In this document: positions 55,441-64,000 of the stretch, piece by piece
Numbering within the stretch: the stretch's first letter is position 1
How the letters are laid out: each line of letters begins with the position of its first letter
NCBI GenBank assembly: GCA_033398695.1
Contig: CM065802.1
Coordinates: forward strand, 168,759,965 to 168,823,964
DNA length: 64,000 bases
Reading direction: 5' to 3'
From: Orobanche coerulescens
Lineage: Eukaryota; Streptophyta; Magnoliopsida; Lamiales; Orobanchaceae
The notes under the pieces: model-generated
The model's database searches: none
What the model was told of the DNA's origin: nothing
What the model saw: the letters and a program-made list of their open reading frames with translations, nothing else
Translations under genes and position numbers: made by a program

Positions 55441-55628
55441 CACGAGGCTCAACACAAATAAGGGAGACTTACATTCACAGGTCGCACGAAGATGATGATC
55501 GCCCACGATACTAATCACGACCAACAAACTCAGACGACGCGTCGCGACACGACTCAGTCAGATAAAATCCGACGAGACAAAACTCAACAGACACCACTGA
55601 CCCGACAGCCTAGGTTTCCACAACCTAA

Positions 55629-55640
55629 GCTCCAATACCA
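55629..55640 (-). other. Primer binding site beside LTR B2
   Basis: The minus strand TGGTATTGGAGC lies three bases inside the LTR, a tRNA-Met type site with one change from the other elements. Confidence 0.85.
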
Positions 55641-55981
55641 TTCTGTAACACCCCCAATCCACTTAGGGATATTACACGCCGTAGACCCTCTCCTCGAGGA
55701 TCTACCAGGCTGATAACTAAAATCAAACATCTAAACATTGCCTTTAAGGCTAAAATGACTCAGTAGACCGATTTGGTCTTTCAATAATAACATACAACTC
55801 AATTCCAAACACTTACCCACGCAGGGGTCAAAATACAATAAACTCCCGTACAACGGAGAAAAGATATTGCAGCGGAAAAGAAAATACAACTAGACCAATA
55901 CGACATCAATGGATCCTCATGTGATTAGTATCGTTCATCTTTCATCATCCTTCGTGCCGACCCTGTGCTATGCTCCAAAAC

Positions 55982-57545
55982 CTGAATGCAAAAATAGACA
56001 TCCACCCCCCGAATACTCGGGGGTTAGCAAAACTCCACTGTTTTGCTAGTGCAAATACAAAGTGCAAATACGAGCCATATAATTCACATTCCACGAATAA
56101 CAATAACCGGGAAATCCCCAAAGATTCAAACGTAACGAAAAGTACTTCCCGAGGCATGAGTTTGGGTAAAACACTCCAAAACCGATAGATCATAAATCAA
56201 GGGAAACAATTTATAAACCGTTTAAAATGCCATCGAGAGTTTTAATAGAAAACAATTTTAGGATTATCGAATCCTTCTGTTTCCAAAATCAACAGTCACA
56301 TTTCAAAGGTTTTGTTTTCGCAAATAGAAAACCGATAACAATTTACAGGGTCAGAACCCAACATCACGTGTCCTCAACGGACATAAAATCAACGAAACGT
56401 AATCACGCACGCGCATCGCCTAGGACCGGGACGCCACCACAGACATCCCACCCGAGGCCTCGAAGGACCCTCCCGAGCTGGCTAGCGAAACAATTCACAA
56501 CATATCACAACCATAAGTTATCTTGACATCGTACTCGCAAGTACCGATTCTCGGAGCCCTCTCCAGACCTACCCGATTAGATAACCTTATGGTCAAATTA
56601 TATCAAATGGCCGTACTCGCAAGTAACGCGCCGCCGGAGGCCTCACGGGTCCCTACCCGGTAAACATCAATCGAATATACCCACAAGTCATCGTGACATC
56701 GCACTCGCAAGTGACGATTCTCGGAGCCCTCTCCAGACCTACCCGAATTGATAACCTTGTGGTCGAATCATCAATGCATAGAGTTCACAACGACAAGGGT
56801 TTCACATTTGCCACAATCACAAATATGTCAAATCATGAGTTAATGCCAACAACACTTATCAAGACACCATGTCAAACCATAACGCACCAAAAATAAACCA
56901 TATACGTCCACACGCAATACCAAGTGCAACATCAACACCAAACATATCCATAGAATTCACATAGTTCACAAACCACACCATTCACAAAACACACGCGTTT
57001 TGAAAGAGGGCCTTTAACAAGGCTAATCAAATCTTTTGAAAGTTCAATTCAAACGACCACACAAACACATTTAGACGATCACCAATTATCATATCAACAA
57101 AACAAGAATTATATGGACAAGGTACTTGCCTCAAAATCGGCACGCAAGTATCCCGACGAACACGGCTCAACCGGAAAGCTTCAAAATGCCCGATGTTTTC
57201 GAAAAGGAAAACGACAACGAACGGAAGGGTTCAACTTGGTTTCTTCGCAAGAAACTCGACCCTAACAACATATAATCCATAAATCAACAATCATATGAGG
57301 AAAGATAATCGTAGAACGCCCGAAAACCCCTCTATGACATTCTACCGGACACCTTCAAGGCGTCGACCAAGAACTCGACCAAAACAACGAATTGATACGA
57401 TCCAACCATGGAATAACAAGGGAAAATATATAAAACATCTAAATAATCATCAATCCATCATAATCCTAAGTTAAAACGGATTAATCGGACGAAAACAACC
57501 AAAATACCCAAATTCCCCAAAACTAGATTTCTAGGAAATCTGACG
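55982..57545 (-). promoter_or_regulatory. Predicted spliced leader in LTR B2
   Basis: Predicted intron 1 is 57544-57262 (283 nt), exon 2 is 57261-57130 (132 nt) and intron 2 is 57129-55982 (1148 nt, GC-AG). The CTAAC motif lies ~40 nt before the acceptor. The last exon-1 base is C here but G in B1 and B3, which would weaken this donor. Confidence 0.42.
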
Positions 57546-57710
57546 TGATTCGGTAAATCGGAGGATGTTATTGGATGGATGATTGATGATATGAACCTCA
57601 AAACTTCATGGATTAATTGTATAACAACACTCCTCCATGATTAGCACAACCTCAGCCTCGGAAGAGAAGAAGAACGAGTGAGAAATGGCTGAGAAATACG
57701 CTGCCAGGCC

Positions 57711-57895
57711 TTAAATAGGCCGACTGCCGGTCGGGTTACGTACGTAGCCGGCCATGGCTTACGTACCTAACCGGCCATGGCCGAACTCACTGCCTCGAAA
57801 TGCCGGAAGCGTTACGTATGTTACCGTCCAGGGCCTTACGTACATAACAGGCCTTACGTACGTAACTGCCGATCACTACCGTACGTTACTCGGCC
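57711..57895 (-). promoter_or_regulatory. LTR B2 promoter: TATA-like box and palindromes
   Basis: TATTTAAG (57711-57718) is preceded in element orientation by TTACGTACGTAG, TTACGTACCTAA, TTACGTATGTTA, TTACGTACATAA, TTACGTACGTAA and CCGTACGTTA (57736-57890), interleaved with GCCGGCCATGGC. In B1 and B3 most of these sites are one base shorter (TTACGACGTAA). Confidence 0.55.
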
Positions 57896-58438
57896 AGGGC
57901 TGGCCTGGCCCCAGCATGCCCGACCATGACTCGGCCGGGACCAACTCCGACGGCCCGAACGACCCCGAAACCCGAACCTGAGTACGAATCGAAGATACGG
58001 TTACGAAGTACTCGCAAAGACGAATCCGAGCACTAAGAGAACACACGATTCCGACCACCCGAAGGCTCGAAATTCGACAACGGAAAGTAATTACCCCAAA
58101 CTTTGGGAAATTACGAAAATGGCCCAAAACGCCCGAAAATCACGATACGTGATCGAAACACCAAGCCAAAGCTCGCAACATGAATAATAACATTAAATGA
58201 ACTTACGAGAAAGTCGAAACAACAGTTTCGGATGAGATTCGCAAGAATCGAACTCAAGTGCGGAAAAACCGCTAAAAAGCACGGAACTCAACAAAACGAC
58301 ACCGAAACGAGCTCGTATAACAAAAAGTGCAGAATTTATCATTCTCGGAATGACGAAACGGTCATGAGCGAGTCGTCAAAACGGACTTCCGCCGAAAAAA
58401 AAGAAATTTACCGAAAATCGAAAATTGCGGATATTACA

Positions 58439-61220
58439 TTCTACCCTCCTTAAAAGAAGTTTCGTCCCGAAACTTAAAATAAGTAGGGAGAAGCAATATC
58501 CACTGTCAGGAAAACTCGACGAGATACCCAAAAACCGAAAACTCGCGCCCGAGGGCGAAACGCTGCAAGAAATGCAAAGGAACATACGGCGTGAAAACAC
58601 GCTCCACGACGACCAACACAACGCCACCGATAGAGACATAATAAAACCAACAAGTGACAAGCGTCATCAAACAGATAATACAACCAAGTCGATTATCCGA
58701 ACAATCACAAAACACAACGAACGAAAATCAATATGATTGACCACCCCAACGGTACATCAATCAAAACGCGAGCCAATCGCTGAAGAAATACGGAATTCCA
58801 CCGCCCAAGGGTTGGAAGATCGAAAACGAGACAAATTTCCCGAATATAAGGAAATTAGGAAGGAGTCTGAACGCTCAACAATCACGAAACGAGATTAACA
58901 GAAACCGAACAATCAAACGATCGAACCACAACGGTCGAGACAACAAAAATCGAACAATCATGTTCGAATCACGAAGAAAAATAAAATTCAAACAACAACT
59001 CTCAGGTTCACGTCTCGGCTCGAGACAATATATGATCCGGTAAAAGCAACAAGATGTGATTCACATAAGATCCATAGGAAAGGGAATAGCAATTGAAAAG
59101 TCACAACGACAAATGAGTAATTCAAAACACCACACTCGTTCGATCAATAAAAGAAAGGGATAGGGCAAGCTCAGAAAATGTTAACGAACATAAACGAGTC
59201 GACAGAGTCGAAAATATAGAAGTTCCAAATCCGATCCACTTCGAATAAGAGAACTAGTAAAACCAGATGATGTCACTTCCGAACAAGGTTCACAAGAATC
59301 GAACCGAACTCAAAAAAGCCACAGCGATAACCAGATTGACCCAAAACAAGATCACAACTCGTTCGAACGACGAAACTGAAATACAGAACAAGTTCAGATA
59401 GTATCAACGAACACGAGCGAGTCGATAGACTTGAGAAAGAGGAAATGCAGAAGCCAAAAATAATACGGGTATTATATTCGACCTCATCTAAAATAAGTGT
59501 CATCCCCGAAACTCACAACAACGAAATCAATGTGAAAACACAACAAGCAACCGATAGAAACATCCTTCGAAGGCCTCTCAAAGCCGATTCTGATAACTGT
59601 GCTGAAGCGCGAACTCCGAAAGTCTTGGTAGTCAATTCGCAAAACTGAATTCGGTGTCCCTCGAGTCCACACTTGAAATGTGTTACTGACGAGAAGGACA
59701 ATTTACACGTGCATGCCCCGGCACATCACGGTTGAAACGCCTCGGCTCGGCATACCGAAAATACAAATGCTAGATACAATGGGGCATAACGTCGCAAAAC
59801 AACATAGCGGAGATGCCAACTCAGCACAACAAGGAATCATAATACATATCATATACAACGATCATCATCGTAAAATAATACACACAAACACTACAGCAAC
59901 GACGGTATCGTTCGGCGACCTCAACGGCCCGAACAATAACCAGCACATAATTACAAACATTATGAAACAATCACATATGTACACAAACGTACAAACCCAA
60001 GCTTTAACAGCTCACACAGGTGCGATAACACACAAGCCACCATGAAATGACAACATTAAGGATCGTCATCACACCTCCCACAAGGGCTAACAAAATATAT
60101 GCATGGCGAACGACTCGACGCTCACGCCACCAATTCAATCACAATTCGGGGTTAACACCGTAACGAAAGTTCGAAAACCATACACGCATTTCCGGTGCGC
60201 AAACAGGAATGATAGGTTTTAAAAACGAAAACCACCTTTTGAAAACAGTTTGGAAACAACAGTTGATCTTGAGTATCATTTTACAAAAAGTAGTACAAAC
60301 ACCATTATCGAGACTTTGAAAATCATCTTGCGTTTGAAAAAAAATGAGGACACCTTTCTTTTAGTGAAAAACTTTCAAAAATATTCGACCCTTGGGTCTA
60401 AGCAACTGCATTTGAAAATATCTCAAAATATTTTTGGTCCTCAACCGGAAAATTTTTGAAATGTATTGCGGCATTAGAAAACACCTTGAAAACACCGCAA
60501 GAAAATAATTCGTTTTAAAAGTACGACTCGAATTTTAATTTTCTAAGATACTCAAGGTTTTCAAAAATAATTCAATGGGCTAGAATGCCCAAAAAGTTTA
60601 GGTACTTACACGTAACATTATAGTGCCGTGTGTCCCGCGCCAGAACCCACCAGGCTAAAAACCATTTACTAAAACGCCAAAAAGGCCGATGACGGTAATA
60701 TTTCAAAACTTACAAAATCCATTTACAAAATACTAAATACCATCATAAGAATTTCGCCAAAATGATCAAGGCCATAATGCCAAAAACTCAATTAAGGGAA
60801 TTGGTTTTTGAAATAAAACTCAGTCGGTAAAATACCGAAATCCATTACAAAAGAACTCACACAACGGATAAAAGAAATACTGTTCGACATGCACAGTCCA
60901 GCAACAATACTCCTCATACGAACGAAATATGAGAGTCAAATAGTCACGTATCAAGAAATCAAAATCCATAAGAGGATTCCGTCACTTAAAAAATAATCAT
61001 AAAAATAGCTCGTGTCACACGAGGCTCAACACAAATAAGGGAGACTTACATTCACAGGTCGCACGAAGATGATGATCACCCACGATACTAATCACGACCA
61101 ACAAACTCAGACGACGCGTCGCGACACGACTCAGTCAGATAAAATCCGACGAGACAAAACTCAACAAACACCACTGACCCGACAGCCTAGGTTTCCACAA
61201 CCTAAGCTCCGATACCATTC
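58439..61220 (-). mobile_element. Array B internal region 2 (non-coding, uninterrupted)
   Basis: This 2782-bp interior is near-identical to 50488-55643 without solo LTR D. It contains the empty site of D (TGATTCACATAAGATCC near 59060), the relic junction at 59457 and the relic LTR head at 60607. No protein domain is recognisable. It ends at a primer site (61206-61217). Confidence 0.85.
61206..61217 (-). other. Primer binding site beside LTR B3
   Basis: The minus strand TGGTATCGGAGC lies three bases inside LTR B3. It is identical to the site of element C. Confidence 0.88.
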
Positions 61221-64000
61221 TGTAACACCCCCAATCAACTCAGGGATATTACACGCCGTAGACCCTCTCCTCGGGGATCTACCAGGCTAATAACTAAAAT
61301 CAAACATCTAAACATCGCCTTTAAGGCTAAAATGACTCAGTAGACCGATTTGGTCTTTCAATAATAACATACAACTCAATTCCAAACACTTACCCACGCA
61401 GGGGTCAAAATACAATAAACTCCCGTACAACGGGGAAAAGATACTGCAGCGGAAAAGAAAATACAACTAGACCAATACGACATCAACCGATCCTCGTGTG
61501 ATTAGTATCGTTCATCTTTCATCATCCTTCGTGCCGACCCTGTGCTATGCTCCAAAACCTGAATGCAAAAATAGACATCCACCCCCCGAATACTCGGGGG
61601 TTTGCAAAACTCCACTGTTTTGCTAGTGCAAATACAAAGTGCAAATACCAGCCATATAATTCACATTCCACGAATAACAATAACCGGGAAATCCCCAAAG
61701 ATTCAAACGTAACGAAAAGTACTTCCCGAGGCATGAGTTTGGGTAAAACACTCCAAAACCGATAGATCATAAATCAAGGGAAACAATTTATAAAACCGTT
61801 TAAAATGCCATCGAGAGTTTTAATAGAAAACAATTTTAGGATTATCGAATCCTTCTATTTCCAAAAATCAACAGGGTCACAGCCCAAAGGTTTTGTTTTC
61901 GCAAATAGAAAACCGATAACAATTTACAGGGTCAGAACCCAACATCACGTGTCCTCAACGGACATAAAATCAACGAAACGTAATCACGCACGCGCATCGC
62001 CTAGGACCGGGACGCCACCACATACATCGCACCAGAGGCCTCGAAGGACCCTCCCGAGCTGGCTATCGAAACAATTCACAACATATCACAACCATAAGTT
62101 ATCCTGACATCGTACTCGCAAGTACCGATTCTCGGAGCCCTCTCCAGACCTACCCGATTAGATAACCTTATGGTCAAATCATATCAAATGGCCGTACTCG
62201 CAAGTAACGCGCCGCCGGAGGCCTCACGGGTCCCTACCCGGTAAACATCAATCGAATATACCCACAAGTTATCGTGACATCGCACTCGCAAGTGACGATT
62301 CTCGGAGCCCTCTCCAGACCTACCCGAATTGATAACCTTGTGGTCGAATCATCAATACATAGAGTTCACAACGACAAGGGTTTCACATTTGCCACAATCA
62401 CAAATATGTCAAATCATGAGTTAATGCCAACAACACTTAGCAAAACACCACGTCAAACCATAACGCACCGAAAAGAAACCATATACGTCCACACGCAATA
62501 CCAAGTGCAACATCAACACCAAACATATCCATAGAATTCACATAGTTCACAAACCACACCATTCACAAAACACACGCGTTTTGAAAGAGGGCCTTTAACA
62601 AGGCTAATCAAATCTTTTGAAAGTTCAATTCAAACGACCACACAAACACATTTAGACGATCACCAATTATCATATCCACAAAACAAGAATTATATAGACA
62701 AGGTACTTGCCTCAAAATCGGCACGCAAGTATCCCGACGAACACGGCTCAACCGGAAAGCTTCGAAATGCCCGATGTTTTCGAAAAGGAAAACGACAACG
62801 AACGAAAGGGTTCAACTTGGTTTCTTTGCAAGAAACTCGACCCTAACAACATATAATCCATAAATCAACAATCATACGAGGAAGGATAATCGTAGAACGC
62901 CCGAAAACTCCTCTATGACATTCTACCGGACACCTTCAAGGCGTCGACCAAGAACTCGACCAAAACAACGAATCGATACGATCAAACCATGGAATAACAA
63001 GGGAAAAGATATAAAACATCTAAATAATCATCAATCCATCATAATCCTAAGTTAAAACGGCTTAATTGGACGAAAACAACCAAAATACCCAAATTCCCCA
63101 AAACTAGATTTCTAGGAAATCTGACCTGATTCGGTAAATCGGAGGATGTTATTGGATGGATGATTGATGATATGAACCTCAAAACTTCATGGATTAATTG
63201 TATAACAACACTCCTCCATGATTAGCACAACCTCAGCCTCGGAAGAGAAGAAGAACGAGTGAGAAATGGCTGAGAAATACGCTGCCAGGCCTTAAATAGG
63301 CCGATCACGGCCGGGTTACGACGTGGCGGCCATGGCTTACGACGTAATCGCCATGGCGAACTTCACTGCTGAAATGCCGGGCGTTACGTACATTACCATC
63401 CAGGGCCTTACGACGTAATCGGCCTTACGTACGAATCGCCGATCACTACCGTCGTTACTCGGCCGGTGGCTCGCCTCAAAGATGCCCGGCCATGACTCGG
63501 CCGGGACCAACTCCGATGGCCCGAACGACTCCGAAACCGAAACCTGAGTATGAATCGAAGATACGGTTACGAAGTACTCGCAAAGACGAATCCGAGCACT
63601 AAGAGAACACACGATTCCGACCACCCGAAGGCTCGAAATTCGACAACGGAAAGTAATTACCCCAAACTTTGGGAAATTACGAAAATGGCCCAAAATGCCC
63701 GAAAATCACGATACGTGATCGAAACACCAAGCCAAATCTCGCAACATGAATAATAAGATTAAATGAACTTACGATAAAGTCGAAACAACAGTTTCGGACG
63801 AGATTTGCAAGAATCAAACTCAAGTGCGGAAAAACCGCTAAAAAGCACGGAACTCAACAAAACGACACCGAAACGAGCTCGGATTACAAAAAGTGCAGAA
63901 TTAATCATTCTCGGAATGACGAAACGGTCATGAGCGAGTCGTCAAAACGGACTTCCGCCGAAAAAAAAAAGAAATTTACCGAAAATCGAAAATTGCGGAT
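61221..64000 (-). repeat. LTR B3 (truncated by window end)
   Basis: It is collinear with B2 up to GAAAATTGCGGAT at the last base, about 7 bp before the expected TTACA end. It has the hairpin at 61581-61635, acceptor CAG|G ending 61559 and GC donor 62711|62710. Its palindrome block (63316-63460) is mixed: some TTACGACGTAA sites, some TTACGTAC forms, with several short gaps relative to B2. Confidence 0.9.

Larger units (their letters stand above)
50488..55643 (-). mobile_element. Array B internal region 1 (non-coding, contains solo LTR D)
   Basis: It starts with a polypurine tract (minus strand TTTTAAGGAGGGTAGAA, 50488-50504) and ends with a primer site (55629-55640, TGGTATTGGAGC). No gag-pol motif is present. 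A second LTR-end/polypurine-like junction lies at 53889-53945 and a degenerate LTR head at 55030-55090, so the interior is built partly from older LTR pieces. Bases 54127-55020 are AT-rich with short conserved open frames but nothing I recognise. Confidence 0.82.
55644..58438 (-). repeat. LTR B2 (complete, 2795 bp)
   Basis: This is an uninterrupted B LTR, TGTAACACCCCC to GCGGATATTACA, and it shows the empty target of element C near 56726-56760. It holds the hairpin (56003-56058), acceptor CAG|G (ends 55982), three ACTCGCAAG repeats (near 56532, 56615 and 56703), GC donor (57130|57129), acceptor TTGTTAG|G (57262|57261), donor site changed to CAC|GTCAG (57545|57544), TATA-like TATTTAAG (57711-57718) and palindromes of TTACGTACGTAA form (57736-57890). 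Confidence 0.92.
38383..64000 (-). mobile_element. Array B: tandem LARD-like element (LTR-int-LTR-int-LTR), truncated by window
   Basis: Three ~2.75-2.8 kb LTRs (B1 38383-39478 plus 48836-50487; B2 55644-58438; B3 61221-64000) are separated by internal regions of 5156 bp (with solo LTR D) and 2782 bp. Without D and one copy of its duplication, the first interior is 2774 bp. Both interiors end in a tRNA-Met primer site and start with a polypurine tract on the minus strand. No protein domain is recognisable. B3 stops about 7 bp short of its expected end at the window edge. Confidence 0.87.

Noticed and set aside
1..64000. Host genes, tRNA or rRNA genes
   Set aside because: Every stretch is accounted for by LTRs, retrotransposon coding relics or non-coding interiors. 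No host-type exon structure or RNA gene was recognised.

Overview
The window is one dense nest of plant LTR retrotransposons. I see no host gene, tRNA or rRNA. Evidence for a plant nuclear genome: Ty3-type pol with a C-terminal chromodomain-like end (Tekay/Del-type chromovirus), long Copia elements with a coiled-coil Gag and extra coding sequence after pol (Sirevirus/Maximus-like), and initiator tRNA-Met primer sites at every element whose 5' LTR junction is visible. The species cannot be named from this sequence. Nearly every element lies on the minus strand, so + coordinates run from 3' to 5' of each element.

Layout. 1-2188: eroded Ty3 gag-pol relic. It is interrupted at 2188 by array A, a non-coding LARD-like element arranged LTR-internal-LTR-internal-LTR (LTRs start at 2189, 8317 and 25144). 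LTRs A2 and A3 each carry a ~12.2-kb Copia element (9062-21346 and 25842-37911) at the same base with the same target duplication. This means the Copia-bearing segment was duplicated after insertion. LTR A3 is broken at 38383 by array B, a second non-coding LTR-internal-LTR-internal-LTR array (LTRs start at 38383, 55644 and 61221; the last runs off the window). LTR B1 is split by element C (39479-48830), a structurally complete 9.35-kb chromovirus with target duplication CTCCA. The first B internal region holds a 2377-bp solo LTR, D (51115-53491, + strand, duplication TCACA). The inferred order is Ty3 relic, A, Copia, duplication of the A/Copia block, B, then C and D.

Coding state. Element C keeps most protein motifs but has nonsense codons in the RT region, before integrase, and at the integrase catalytic Glu, plus a two-frameshift detour through its zinc knuckles. 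Both Copia copies are pseudogenes. Arrays A and B contain no recognisable protein domains and could only have moved using proteins supplied in trans. Their primer sites match that of C.

Main observation. The A, B, C and D LTRs differ in sequence but share one layout, read in element orientation: a cluster of 11-12 bp CpG-containing palindromes, a TATA box, a splice-donor-like site, in B, C and D a short putative exon ending in a GC-type donor (GAG|GCAAGT-like), then 60-90 bp tandem repeats, and a GGGG/CCCC hairpin carrying a CTAAC branch-point-like motif 24-42 nt before a YAG|G acceptor. This looks like an LTR-encoded spliced 5' leader conserved across four families. The palindrome cluster is also the part that varies most between otherwise near-identical LTRs.
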